Of a stretch of DNA of 16,792 nt, positions 1-8,341 are shown piece after piece. The position numbers and the translations under genes are program-made. The notes beneath the pieces are model-generated. The model saw only the letters and a program-made list of their open reading frames with translations. It made no database searches and was not told the DNA's origin. The stretch comes from Planctomycetaceae bacterium (lineage in GTDB: Bacteria; Planctomycetota; Planctomycetia; Pirellulales; Pirellulaceae). Within the stretch, counting starts at the first letter, position 1. Every line of letters begins with the position of its first letter. The stretch covers positions 1-16,792 of the forward strand of contig JAHEAM010000016.1 of assembly GCA_024642765.1 (NCBI GenBank). Reading direction: 5' to 3'.

Positions 1-501
1 ATGATGACGGACAAGATGGACTGGATACTCCATCAGAAAAACGACAGTTTTGCTGCCAAGATTCGAACCGGCGGTGTCGAACCACAAATGATTCCCAGCG
101 TAGAGAAAGTCGCCGCGTTTGTTGTTGAATGTTGCGAGCGAGATTTGGCGTTCAAGGCCACCGCCGGACTTCATCACCCGTTATGCGGAAACTACCCGCT
201 GACTTATGCGGAACAAGCTCCTTGTGGTTTGATGTTTGGCTATTTGAACGTGTTTGTGGGCGCGATGTTGGCCAAGGCGCATGGTTGGAGCCGTAATCAA
301 CTGTGTACTGTTCTTTCGAGTGCCGACTCAAGTCAGTTTACGATTACCGAACAGCACGTGGGTTGGGGCAAGTGGTTGGTCGGCGCGGAGCGAATAGCGG
401 AGTTTCGCCGTTCGCTGATCGTTTCGTTTGGTTCCTGTTCGTTTCGAGAGCCTGTTGACGAATTCGCGGCCATGGGTTTTCCAAACAAAAAAACTATTTG
501 A
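1..501 (+). CDS. conserved protein of unknown function, C-terminal part (probably 5'-truncated by window edge)
   Basis: An open frame of 166 residues begins at the first base of the window and stops with TGA at 499-501. It contains a block I associate with a widespread bacterial family of unknown function: KIRTGG near residue 20 and FKATAGLHHPL near residues 52-62, followed by a Gly/Ala-rich stretch around residues 75-95. Members I recall are roughly twice this length, with the KxRTGG motif in the second half. The ATG at base 1 may therefore be an internal Met, although a true short gene cannot be excluded. It ends 18 bases before fumarylacetoacetase, so the two are probably cotranscribed, which hints at a link with aromatic amino-acid breakdown. 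That link rests on gene order only. I do not know its function. Confidence 0.75.
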   Translation: MMTDKMDWILHQKNDSFAAKIRTGGVEPQMIPSVEKVAAFVVECCERDLAFKATAGLHHPLCGNYPLTYAEQAPCGLMFGYLNVFVGAMLAKAHGWSRNQLCTVLSSADSSQFTITEQHVGWGKWLVGAERIAEFRRSLIVSFGSCSFREPVDEFAAMGFPNKKTI

Positions 502-502
502 T

Positions 503-508
503 GAAAGG
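503..508 (+). promoter_or_regulatory. ribosome binding site of fahA
   Basis: GAAAGG lies 11 bases before the ATG at 520, inside the 18-base gap that follows the upstream stop codon. It supports translation from 520. No promoter fits in this gap, which favours cotranscription with the upstream gene. Confidence 0.5.
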
Positions 509-519
509 CCTGAATTGAT

Positions 520-1875
520 ATGGCATCCAAAGTTGACGATACCCATTCTCCGAATCTAAAAAGCTGGGTCGAGTCGGCCAACATCTCTGACGGAGATTTT
601 CCGATTCAAAACCTGCCGTTTTGCAAATTTCGTGGAGCAGGAAATGCTCGCGCGGAGATTGGTGTCGGGATTGGCGACCAGATTCTTAAACTCAGCGTGT
701 GCGCCGAACACGGGTTGTTTTCGGGCGAAACGGAATTGGCTGCGCGTAGTGCCAATTTGAAAAGCATCATGCGCCTATCAAAATCGGATCGCGAACATTT
801 GCGAAAGAACCTCAGTGAATTTCTCTCGGACGAACACTCGGCATTGGCTGTGGCCGACTGGCGTGAGTCGGCGTTTGTGTTGCAAGCTGATGTCGAGTTG
901 GTTTTGCCTTGTGAGATTGGCGACTATACTGATTTCTACGCAAGCGTATTTCATGCGACAAATGTGGGGAGCATGTTTCGGCCTGACAATCCTCTGCTGC
1001 CAAACTACAAACACATCCCGATCGGTTACCACGGTCGTGCGTCGAGCATTGTTGCAAGTGGCCGATCAATTCGGCGACCGAATGGACAATTGCCGCCTCC
1101 AGATGACGGTGGTGAGCCGACTTTCGGACCGTGCAAGAATCTCGATTATGAGCTCGAGGTTGGAGCATACATTGCCCAAGGTAATCGGCTTGGCCAGCCC
1201 ATTGGGATTGAGGAAGCTGAGGCCCATGTTTTTGGCTTGAGCCTGCTCAACGATTGGTCTGCACGCGATATGCAACGCTGGGAATACCAACCACTTGGGC
1301 CTTTCCTTGCTAAGTCGTTTGCGACAACTGTTTCCCCGTGGATCGTCACGATCGAGGCTCTGGCACCGTTTCGTTGCCGTCCATTCGAACGCCCGAAAAC
1401 GGACCCGCAGCCGTTGCCATATTTGAATTCGGAAGGGAATCAATCAGCTGGCGGATTCGATATCACTCTCGAGGTCCTCCTTTCTAGCAGTAAGATGCGG
1501 AAAGAAAATATTGCCCCCATCAAACTAAGCGAAGGCACGTTTCGAAATATGTACTGGACGTTAGCACAGATGGTTGCGCACCATTCGAGCAACGGTTGCA
1601 ATCTGCGCGCCGGCGATCTGCTCGGAAGCGGAACAATCAGTGGCCCCGAAAAGAGCTCTCGCGGTTGCCTACTGGAACTCACGTGGGATGGCGAGTTTGG
1701 GCGGCCTGTGCCGGGGACACAAAGGACGGCACTTGAATTGCCAACGGGTGAAAAACGTATTTTCCTTGCAGATGGTGACGAAGTGTCGATACGGGGGTAT
1801 TGCAAAGCGGAAGGCTATCAACGCATTGGTTTCGGTACTTGCGACGGCAAAATTACTGCGAGCATCGATTCTTGA
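520..1875 (+). CDS. fahA: fumarylacetoacetase (EC 3.7.1.2)
   Basis: This 451-residue enzyme hydrolyses 4-fumarylacetoacetate to fumarate and acetoacetate, the last step of tyrosine/homogentisate catabolism, in the cytoplasm. It has the N-terminal SH3-like domain followed by the FAH catalytic fold. Key residues line up with mouse FAH at a constant offset of 12: the metal ligands Asp138, Glu211, Glu213 and Asp245 (mouse 126, 199, 201, 233). The catalytic His145 is in FHATN, with Arg154, Tyr170 in GYHGR and Lys265 in GPFLAKSF. Glu377 in SGPE corresponds to mouse Glu364. The length is slightly above the eukaryotic enzyme (about 420), mainly from a longer N-terminus. The start at 520 is supported by GAAAGG upstream. 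It follows a conserved gene by 18 bases; no other homogentisate-pathway gene is visible in the window. The assignment is secure. Confidence 0.97.
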   Translation: MASKVDDTHSPNLKSWVESANISDGDFPIQNLPFCKFRGAGNARAEIGVGIGDQILKLSVCAEHGLFSGETELAARSANLKSIMRLSKSDREHLRKNLSEFLSDEHSALAVADWRESAFVLQADVELVLPCEIGDYTDFYASVFHATNVGSMFRPDNPLLPNYKHIPIGYHGRASSIVASGRSIRRPNGQLPPPDDGGEPTFGPCKNLDYELEVGAYIAQGNRLGQPIGIEEAEAHVFGLSLLNDWSARDMQRWEYQPLGPFLAKSFATTVSPWIVTIEALAPFRCRPFERPKTDPQPLPYLNSEGNQSAGGFDITLEVLLSSSKMRKENIAPIKLSEGTFRNMYWTLAQMVAHHSSNGCNLRAGDLLGSGTISGPEKSSRGCLLELTWDGEFGRPVPGTQRTALELPTGEKRIFLADGDEVSIRGYCKAEGYQRIGFGTCDGKITASIDS

Positions 1876-1880
1876 TTGCT

Positions 1881-1927
1881 CGCTCGCTGCGAATTTGTCG
1901 CAGATATTATTGTCGAATAAGCGAGCG
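1881..1927 (+). repeat. inverted repeat with nested hairpin downstream of fahA
   Basis: CGCTCGC at 1881-1887 is exactly complementary to GCGAGCG at 1921-1927. Inside it, TGCGA (1888-1892) pairs with TCGCA (1898-1902) around a 5-base loop. It begins six bases after the fahA stop and could end or stabilise the fahA transcript. No T-run follows, so it is not a standard intrinsic terminator. Confidence 0.35.
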
Positions 1928-1982
1928 GATACGTAATAATAGGCTGTCCCGATAATCGTCGGAAATTCTTTTCATTGGAGTC

Positions 1983-3095
1983 ATGATAAAAGCCATGATG
2001 GGTACTTTGGCAAACAAATGGACGGCGCACTGCAAAAGCGTGCTTGCCGGAATACTTCTCTTGGTTTTCTTGGCCGGTTGTCAGGACGAACCGACGATTG
2101 AAACGGTTACGTTACCGATCTCAAAGTCTGGCTTACCTATAGCAAAATCGACGGAATCGCGAATGGTCGTCGCAATGTCGAATCGACCTGAAGCAACATG
2201 GTTCTTCAAGATTACGGGACCCGCAGTAGTGGTCGACCAACTGGAAAACGAATGGATCGATATATTAAAAAGCGTGCAGTACAACGATGCGAATAAGCCC
2301 AGTTGGGACTCGCCCAAAAACTGGGAGAGTTCAACGCCCAGCGAAGGACGTTTCGCAACGTTGCGAAACCGAAGTGTCAAAGGCCAAATTGTCGAGTTGG
2401 CTATTTCGTCACTTGGGCCCAAGCAAGATCTAGTGATGAATCTCAATCGATGGCGGGGGCAGTTGGGCCTTGCACCAATCGGTGATTCTCAATTGGAAGA
2501 CGAAGTTGGCGAACTGGAACATCAGGGTGGCGCATTCATGATGTTTGACCGCAAGGGTACACTGTCCCAGGGTTTGACGCCACCATTTGCCGGTGGCGGA
2601 ATGAATGCGACGCCGCCCACAGCTACTGCTCCGAAGACAACATCGTCTGGCACGACGAATCCGGAACCGACGAATCCAGAACCGACTGTTCAATACGAAA
2701 CGCCAGCTGGTTGGGTGGTTAAAAAAAATGTACCCGTGGTGGCCGTTCGCTTGGAAAAGAGTGTTGGCGACCAAGTCCTGCAGATCTCCGTAACTCCGAT
2801 GACGTCGACCCTCGCGCCTTGGGAAAATTCAGCAACATCTTGGGTGGCGGAATCTGGCACATCGAACGCTCCGCAAGAAATCATCGCTGCAACCAGCCAG
2901 AAATTTGAGATCTCAGGAAAACCGGCGCAACGAATCGATTTGATCGATTTGCCGGATGCCAAGAAAGCTGTTGTTGGCGTTCGAGTCGATGCCGGAGACC
3001 AAGCTTGGTTCATAAAAATGGCAGGACCCAACGAATCTGTAAAAGAGGCTTTACAGGATTTTGCTTCTTTTTTGGATAGCCTAAAGTTCGAGTAG
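1983..3095 (+). CDS. lipoprotein with duplicated WFxKxxGP / W-NRWRGQLG-type modules
   Basis: A 370-residue predicted lipoprotein of unknown function. A lysine-containing n-region and hydrophobic core are followed by the lipobox LAGC, with the acylated Cys near residue 33 and Asp after the next Gln. Module A (about 61-100) carries TWFFKITGP. Module B (about 111-170) has PKNW, FATLR, ELAISSL and NRWRGQLGL, a combination I recall from conserved planctomycete proteins. A Thr/Pro linker (about 205-237) contains a duplicated TNPEP. A second B-like module (about 241-295, PAGW to SWVAESG) and a second A-like module (about 330-369, QAWFIKMAGP) follow. GGAG at 1977-1980 is only two bases before the ATG at 1983, so the ATGs at 1995 or 1998 are possible alternative starts. 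ccsBA begins 94 bases downstream, which suggests, but does not prove, a role around cytochrome c maturation at the membrane. Confidence 0.9.
   Translation: MIKAMMGTLANKWTAHCKSVLAGILLLVFLAGCQDEPTIETVTLPISKSGLPIAKSTESRMVVAMSNRPEATWFFKITGPAVVVDQLENEWIDILKSVQYNDANKPSWDSPKNWESSTPSEGRFATLRNRSVKGQIVELAISSLGPKQDLVMNLNRWRGQLGLAPIGDSQLEDEVGELEHQGGAFMMFDRKGTLSQGLTPPFAGGGMNATPPTATAPKTTSSGTTNPEPTNPEPTVQYETPAGWVVKKNVPVVAVRLEKSVGDQVLQISVTPMTSTLAPWENSATSWVAESGTSNAPQEIIAATSQKFEISGKPAQRIDLIDLPDAKKAVVGVRVDAGDQAWFIKMAGPNESVKEALQDFASFLDSLKFE
2655..2684 (+). repeat. 15-bp tandem duplication in the lipoprotein linker
   Basis: Two adjacent 15-base units (2655-2669 and 2670-2684) differ at one base and encode TNPEP twice, in the Thr/Pro-rich linker between the two halves of the lipoprotein. 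The period keeps the frame, which fits slippage in a flexible spacer. Confidence 0.8.
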
Positions 3096-3189
3096 ACAAC
3101 TCTGGCCGCACAATAAATCGCAGTTTAAAATGCGACGCAATCTAAAATACAACGCACCCTTTCGAAAAAGATCGAGTTGAGCAATTCAA

Positions 3190-6100
3190 ATGGCAACACA
3201 AACAACCGATACGCGTTTTCCAAATGCTCTTGCCGGTCGGGGGCCAACTACGAGGGCTAGGAGCGTATGGGAACTCGTCACAATGATCCTCGAGCCACTC
3301 GCCTCGTTGCGATTGACTGTCGTGTTGCTGATTCTCGGCGTCTTTGTTGTGTGGGTGATGAGCCTGCAACAAACAAGCAATGACATTTGGAAGGTCAAAA
3401 ACGAGCACATGAACTCGCCCGTTGTTGAAGTGCCATTTGTGACGTTTTTTCCACCAGCGTGGTTTCCTGACTTGCAAAACATTCAGGGGGTCTGCTATTT
3501 GCCTAGTGGATTTGCTGTTTTGGTTGCGATGATCGTGAACTTAGTTTCTGCGCATTTAGTTCGGATGCGTGTGCAGGCGAAAGGCATTCGGTTGGGACTC
3601 GGACTGTTCGTTGCAGCTTTTGCAGGCGTGTTGGTGTGGCTCGTTATTTTTGGTGCGCAGAACCCCGAAGGTTTCCAGGCGACGAAATCAACGGAGTTTT
3701 ACAAAGCTCTGTGGGTGGCTGTCCAAGTCGGATTGGTGGGCGTCAGTTTCGCTGGGGCAGCATTTGCCTACCGTGCGCCACGTGAGCGCCTCGCCGAACG
3801 GATCGTTTTTGGTTTTATTGCCGCCGGTGTTTTAAGTTGCGTCGTTGTTCTCTTTGGTCTCGGATCTTTCATTGGCGATTCCGCGATGCGGATCTTATGG
3901 CAATTGATACAAGCGACGTTGGTTGCCGCGATTGCGTTTGTGGCGTGTGCTCTGTTGTTTAAACGCAAGGGGGCCATCGTCTTGATTCACTTGGGTGTCC
4001 TGTTTTTGATGGGCAACGAATTGTTCGTTTCCTTCACCAATGAAGAACAGCGCATGTTGATCAACGAGGGAGAGACCGCTTTTTCAACAATCAATTTGCA
4101 TAAGTCGGAAATGTTCGTGTCGCATGCAGCCGAAAGCGATGAAGTGACAATCACCACTATCGACTCCAGGCTCCTGCGCGGCGGTAGCAACTCTCTCCTA
4201 GGATGGTTAGGATTTAGGGCAGAAAAGTCAAACGTGATTTCAAATGACGATTTGCCGTTCGATATCGAGTGCCTCCAGTATTTTCCAAACGCTGCGATTT
4301 TGCCGTTGCGTTCGGCCGACCAAGCAAAAGCAACAGCCGGAATTGGAAAGTTTTTTGAAATTGCCGAAGTTCCAGCAACGACTGGTACCGACATGCAACA
4401 ATCTGTCGACAAACCTGCGGCATATGTAAGATTGTTAGACAAGACCTCGGGCGAAACCATTGGTATCCACGCCTTGAGTATCGCGGCGTACCATGACCGT
4501 GAATTGCTGGACACCGTTGACGTGCAAGGAACAGCCTACAATTTTGGCCTGCGCTACAAAACCAACTACAAGGATTACTCGATCTATCTGCAAGACGTGT
4601 CGCGAGAAGTTTACCCAGGCACGCAAACCCCACGCTCGTTCGCTTCAGACATTTTGGTTTCAGATCCGCGACATAGCATCGAGGATGAGCCAAAACGTGT
4701 TTGGATGAACAATCCAATGCGTTTCGGCAATGAGACCTTTTATCAAACGAACTATGGTCAATTGGCCAACGGCCAAGAGTATACCGAACTCCAAGTCGTT
4801 CGAAACAACGGTTGGATGATCCCATATGTGGCTTGCATGCTCGTCGTCTTGGGTTTAATGGGGCAGTTCGGGGGGACGATTGGCGATGTGTTGGCCATGG
4901 AAAAATCTTTGAAACGTCGACCTGTTTCATTGATTGCATTGGCGACGTCGGTTGTAGTTGTGTTGGGAGTTTCGTTTTTGTATTACCGTTCTGCCGGTGC
5001 GAAAACTGAACTGGTCGACATGCGTTTGGATCGACTTGGGAAAATCCCGGTTCTTTATGAAGGTCGAGTTCAGCCGCTTGATTCGCTTGCTCGAAATACG
5101 ATTCGCCAACTTCACACGTATGAAAGTGTCAAAATGTTGGGCGACAAGAAAACGAAATACCCGTCGATTCGTTGCTTTGCTGACATCATCTTCCGCGCAC
5201 CAGGTTGGGAGAAATATCAACTTTTCAAAATGGCCGATTTGAATGTCTTGAACGAGCTGGGGTTAGAGCCAAGAAGTGGATTTGAATATTCGATTGAAGA
5301 GTTAAAGCCGGCTGCTGAGACTTTGGAGCGGCTTGTGAAAGACGCCGAAAAGATTCCAACCAGTGAATTGACTGTGTCTCAAAAGCGATTGCTCGACCTC
5401 TACCAAAAAATCACCAAGGTCAAGAACTTTCAAGTCGCGTTTATGAATCCGGGTGCAACGGAAGAGTTTTCCGCTGTCGATGTGCGGATGTTTATCGGCA
5501 GTAAATTGGCGCTGGATTCAACCTTGCCACGGATTGTACCTGCCGGTTCAGACAAGAATGATTGGATCGGATTGGCAACGGCACATAATCGCCAGTGGTT
5601 GGCGGCCAAGGCTCAGAAGGCTGGCGCAAAATCTTCAGTGGAACTCGCCAATTATCTGGTAGATGATTATTTCTTGCCGTCGCTCGATTCGCTGTTGGCA
5701 AAAGAAATCCAGGAAGAAACGGTTCGACTGATGCTAACCGATCCGGAAATTGCCAAGATTGTTGAGAAATTTGAAAGGAATGGCGAAGAGCAAAAGGGCA
5801 GTTTGTTTGAAACGCTATCGAAGCTGCCACCTGACACATTGACCAAGTTTCAAGCCCAAGCTACGACGAAGGTCAATGCAAGTTTCAACGAAAATCGTCC
5901 GGCGTATGTTGCGCGTTTCGATTCGATGGTTCAAGACATTGGATTCAGTTCTGGGGTAAGTGGGACCATTTTGCCTGTGGCCAATGAGTTGACCCAACTG
6001 CAAAGCTACTATATCGATCGCGACGCCGGCAAGTTCAATAGCACTATCGAAAGGTATTTAGCAAGTGACGTGGCTGGGCCCGGCGAGATTTGGCCGAAAC

Positions 6101-7041
6101 AGGTCAATCTCGAGAAAGTCTACAATCAGTTTGCACCGTTTTATGTCGCACAGCTGCTTTATATTTTTGCGTTCTTGGCGGCGATCGTGGGGTTTGCGGT
6201 TGCACGAGAGCCATTGCGGCAATTGGCGTTTGGATTAACCAGTGTTGGTTTACTCGTTCATATTGTTGGAATCGTAATGCGAGTGGTTATCTCTGGTCGG
6301 CCGCCCGTAACGAGCCTTTACTCTTCCTTCATTGTCGTTTCAGCTGCGTGCGTATTATTATTGTTGTTGATCGAGTTCTTTACTCGCCTCAACGTAGCCA
6401 ATGTACTTGCGACATTGTGCGGGTGGCCCTTGTTGTTGTATGCATGGACGATGAGTATTCCGACGGGAGATACTTTTACGGTGTTGGTGGCCGTATTGGA
6501 TACGCAATTCTGGCTTTCGACACACGTGATTTGCATTTCGCTTGGCTACGCGACGACGCTGGTAGCGGGCATGATCGGAGTCTCCAGTTTGGTGGCTTCG
6601 GTATTTGTTAGCTGGAAATCGGAAACACAAAAAATGCTCGTCAAGCTTGTTTACGGGGTGACTTGTTTTGGCCTGTTGTTCAGCTTTTTCGGAACGGTCT
6701 TGGGTGGTCTGTGGGCCGACGATTCCTGGGGACGTTTTTGGGGTTGGGACACAAAAGAAAATGGTGCGTTGATGATTGTTTTTTGGAACGCTGTTTTACT
6801 GCACGCACGTTGGGCAGGTTTGATGCGAGGCAAAGGAATCGCGGCAGTCGCGACATTAGGTATCGCCGTCACTTTTTGGAGTTGGCAAGGTGTCAATCTT
6901 CTCGGAGTTGGATTGCACAATTACGGGTTCAGTTCCGAAGGATTTATTGCGTTGGTCGGTGTTGTGGGTTCGAGCGTTGCGTTTGCCTGTTTAGCATTTT
7001 TGCCAGACAGAAAATCGGCACGGCCACTGGTTGATTCTTAA
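3190..7041 (+). CDS. ccsBA: fused ResB-CcsA cytochrome c synthase (System II, CcsBA)
   Basis: A 1283-residue polytopic membrane protein that would export haem and ligate it to CxxCH motifs of apocytochromes c. The N-terminal ResB-like part has a membrane segment after SLRLT (about 40-58), a second (about 104-126) with His122 as the likely TM-His1, extra hydrophobic segments to about 280, a periplasmic domain (about 280-525) and two more membrane segments. A soluble region (about 600-980) opens with EGRVQPLDSLAR at 624-635, typical of long CcsA proteins. The CcsA part has P-His1 at His1112, the WWD haem-handling motif at 1175-1190 (WADDSWGRFWGWDTKE), TM-His2 at His1205 and P-His2 at His1243. 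These spacings match the characterised Helicobacter fusion. The WWD motif reads DTKE where DPKE is usual. The start at 3190 has no strong ribosome binding site. Confidence 0.93.
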   Translation: MATQTTDTRFPNALAGRGPTTRARSVWELVTMILEPLASLRLTVVLLILGVFVVWVMSLQQTSNDIWKVKNEHMNSPVVEVPFVTFFPPAWFPDLQNIQGVCYLPSGFAVLVAMIVNLVSAHLVRMRVQAKGIRLGLGLFVAAFAGVLVWLVIFGAQNPEGFQATKSTEFYKALWVAVQVGLVGVSFAGAAFAYRAPRERLAERIVFGFIAAGVLSCVVVLFGLGSFIGDSAMRILWQLIQATLVAAIAFVACALLFKRKGAIVLIHLGVLFLMGNELFVSFTNEEQRMLINEGETAFSTINLHKSEMFVSHAAESDEVTITTIDSRLLRGGSNSLLGWLGFRAEKSNVISNDDLPFDIECLQYFPNAAILPLRSADQAKATAGIGKFFEIAEVPATTGTDMQQSVDKPAAYVRLLDKTSGETIGIHALSIAAYHDRELLDTVDVQGTAYNFGLRYKTNYKDYSIYLQDVSREVYPGTQTPRSFASDILVSDPRHSIEDEPKRVWMNNPMRFGNETFYQTNYGQLANGQEYTELQVVRNNGWMIPYVACMLVVLGLMGQFGGTIGDVLAMEKSLKRRPVSLIALATSVVVVLGVSFLYYRSAGAKTELVDMRLDRLGKIPVLYEGRVQPLDSLARNTIRQLHTYESVKMLGDKKTKYPSIRCFADIIFRAPGWEKYQLFKMADLNVLNELGLEPRSGFEYSIEELKPAAETLERLVKDAEKIPTSELTVSQKRLLDLYQKITKVKNFQVAFMNPGATEEFSAVDVRMFIGSKLALDSTLPRIVPAGSDKNDWIGLATAHNRQWLAAKAQKAGAKSSVELANYLVDDYFLPSLDSLLAKEIQEETVRLMLTDPEIAKIVEKFERNGEEQKGSLFETLSKLPPDTLTKFQAQATTKVNASFNENRPAYVARFDSMVQDIGFSSGVSGTILPVANELTQLQSYYIDRDAGKFNSTIERYLASDVAGPGEIWPKQVNLEKVYNQFAPFYVAQLLYIFAFLAAIVGFAVAREPLRQLAFGLTSVGLLVHIVGIVMRVVISGRPPVTSLYSSFIVVSAACVLLLLLIEFFTRLNVANVLATLCGWPLLLYAWTMSIPTGDTFTVLVAVLDTQFWLSTHVICISLGYATTLVAGMIGVSSLVASVFVSWKSETQKMLVKLVYGVTCFGLLFSFFGTVLGGLWADDSWGRFWGWDTKENGALMIVFWNAVLLHARWAGLMRGKGIAAVATLGIAVTFWSWQGVNLLGVGLHNYGFSSEGFIALVGVVGSSVAFACLAFLPDRKSARPLVDS

Positions 7042-7059
7042 TCACAACCTACGAATCAA
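7031..7059. repeat. 7-bp inverted repeat spanning the ccsBA 3' end
   Basis: TTGATTC at 7031-7037 pairs perfectly with GAATCAA at 7053-7059 around a 15-base loop that contains the ccsBA stop codon. It sits between two convergent genes whose stops are only 21 bases apart, so it could act as a weak shared terminator. The stem is A/T-rich and has no T-run, so the role is uncertain. Confidence 0.3.
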
Positions 7060-7062
7060 TGA

Positions 7063-8310
7063 CTATCGCTGCAAAAGGGATTGCGGATTGTTGGCGGTGC
7101 GTTTTGGAGGCGAAAGTTCAAAGTGTCGCAGAATATCAACTCCTTGATTGTTGAGCCGCACATCGATTGGGCGATCTTCGTTTTTAATTTCCATTGCAAT
7201 GCCGACACTTGTAATATTGTGAACCGCATCTTGGATAGCTACGGTCATTCCAGGCGATTGCCATGAATTGGTCCCGTCTTGATTTACGAGGTTAACATCA
7301 CTCAGCGTAAGTTTGTCGTTTGAGATGTTGAGTTTTGCTTGCAATAATCCATAGTCGATACTGCTCACAGGATCCTTGCTTTGCAAACCGAAAAGCGACA
7401 TCCAGCGTGGGTCGAAGCTCCCGTTTCTTGCAGCCATAGTCGCTGTCAGATTATTGACTTTATTGTTTGCAATATCACAGTCAAAATTCAAAGTTGCCAT
7501 TCCAGTCATTTGAGCAGCAAGGTTTTGCGTCCAAGCTGCAAGTTCAACGCCAGTAGCTTCTGCATAGGCATGACCAATCCATCCACTTCCCGAACGTTCT
7601 AAGTCGAGTTTCAACGCGAATTTTGAATTTGCACCGAGGTTTTCGAGTTTAGGAACACAGCTCGTAGCCAACCAGTTTGGCAGCCAATCACCGGTGTTTA
7701 TGTACAGATGTTGCAAGCAAGTTTCCTCGTTAACATGCTGTCTTTCGATCACGATTTCAACCGGTGGGAGTGTATCGTCCGGTTGGGTTCGGAATTTGGT
7801 CCGGGCTACCGAACGACCATTGTCTTTTGGCGAAAGGCTAAATTCGATCGGGCTCAGAATCAAACTCTGTGCGCGGTTACGCCCGTTGTTAATGACGGCT
7901 TTATCTACCGTTACCAGCCAATTGCGATCGGGATTTACGTGGGCAAGCATTCCAGATTGGATGCAGTCCTTCAATTCAGAGAGAGCTGTTGTGTCAAACG
8001 TAACGTTGAAAGGGACTTTGACGTGAACGATGTCTTTGAACGAAATTTGTATTTCTGGAATGACTTCGACGCCTGCGTAGGCAGCTCCCTCAAACGTTAC
8101 GTTTCGCAAAACGACGCAGGCAGGGTAGGGGGTCTCAATCGCTTCACAATGGAGCGGCAATCCGACCTCAGCCTTAATTAATCGTTCCCAATCCATTTTG
8201 GAAAAAGGATGTACTAGAAAATACGCAGTCGCGACTGTCGGCAATACGCAGGCCAACAGAAACACGAGTCGACAAACGAGTCGGCGTTTTGCATCGCTGA
8301 GTTCAAACAT
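7063..8310 (-). CDS. membrane-anchored AsmA-like protein of unknown function
   Basis: A 415-residue protein with a short basic N-terminus (FELSDAKRRLVCRL) and one hydrophobic segment at about residues 10-32. The rest is a beta-rich, probably periplasmic region. The pattern after the membrane segment (WERLIKAEVGLPLHCEAI, then PYPACVVLRNVTFEG) resembles the N-terminal part of AsmA/YhdP-like proteins, which act in lipid transport or envelope assembly. This is a resemblance in layout and not a firm family match. It starts 31 bases after the aroC stop on the same strand, so the two are probably cotranscribed. AGGA ends five bases before the ATG and supports the start at 8310. It converges on ccsBA with 21 bases between stops. 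No catalytic motif is visible. Confidence 0.85.
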   Translation of the reverse strand: MFELSDAKRRLVCRLVFLLACVLPTVATAYFLVHPFSKMDWERLIKAEVGLPLHCEAIETPYPACVVLRNVTFEGAAYAGVEVIPEIQISFKDIVHVKVPFNVTFDTTALSELKDCIQSGMLAHVNPDRNWLVTVDKAVINNGRNRAQSLILSPIEFSLSPKDNGRSVARTKFRTQPDDTLPPVEIVIERQHVNEETCLQHLYINTGDWLPNWLATSCVPKLENLGANSKFALKLDLERSGSGWIGHAYAEATGVELAAWTQNLAAQMTGMATLNFDCDIANNKVNNLTATMAARNGSFDPRWMSLFGLQSKDPVSSIDYGLLQAKLNISNDKLTLSDVNLVNQDGTNSWQSPGMTVAIQDAVHNITSVGIAMEIKNEDRPIDVRLNNQGVDILRHFELSPPKRTANNPQSLLQR

Positions 8311-8341
8311 CCTTGTCCTGCTCAGTTGAATTGAAACTTGA

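Noticed and set aside
3118..3135. TCGCA / TGCGA hairpin between the lipoprotein gene and ccsBA
   Set aside because: Only five base pairs, A/T-rich loop and no T-run; too weak to call a terminator or regulatory element.
4214..4939. 241-residue open frame on the minus strand inside ccsBA
   Set aside because: It is fully antisense to strongly conserved ccsBA sequence, has an implausible amino-acid composition (Arg/Cys/Pro-rich) and no recognisable domain; a shadow frame.
7708..8181. 157-residue open frame on the plus strand antisense to the AsmA-like gene
   Set aside because: No motif or ribosome binding site, composition unlike a folded protein, and the opposite frame has a membrane anchor, operon context and a good start.
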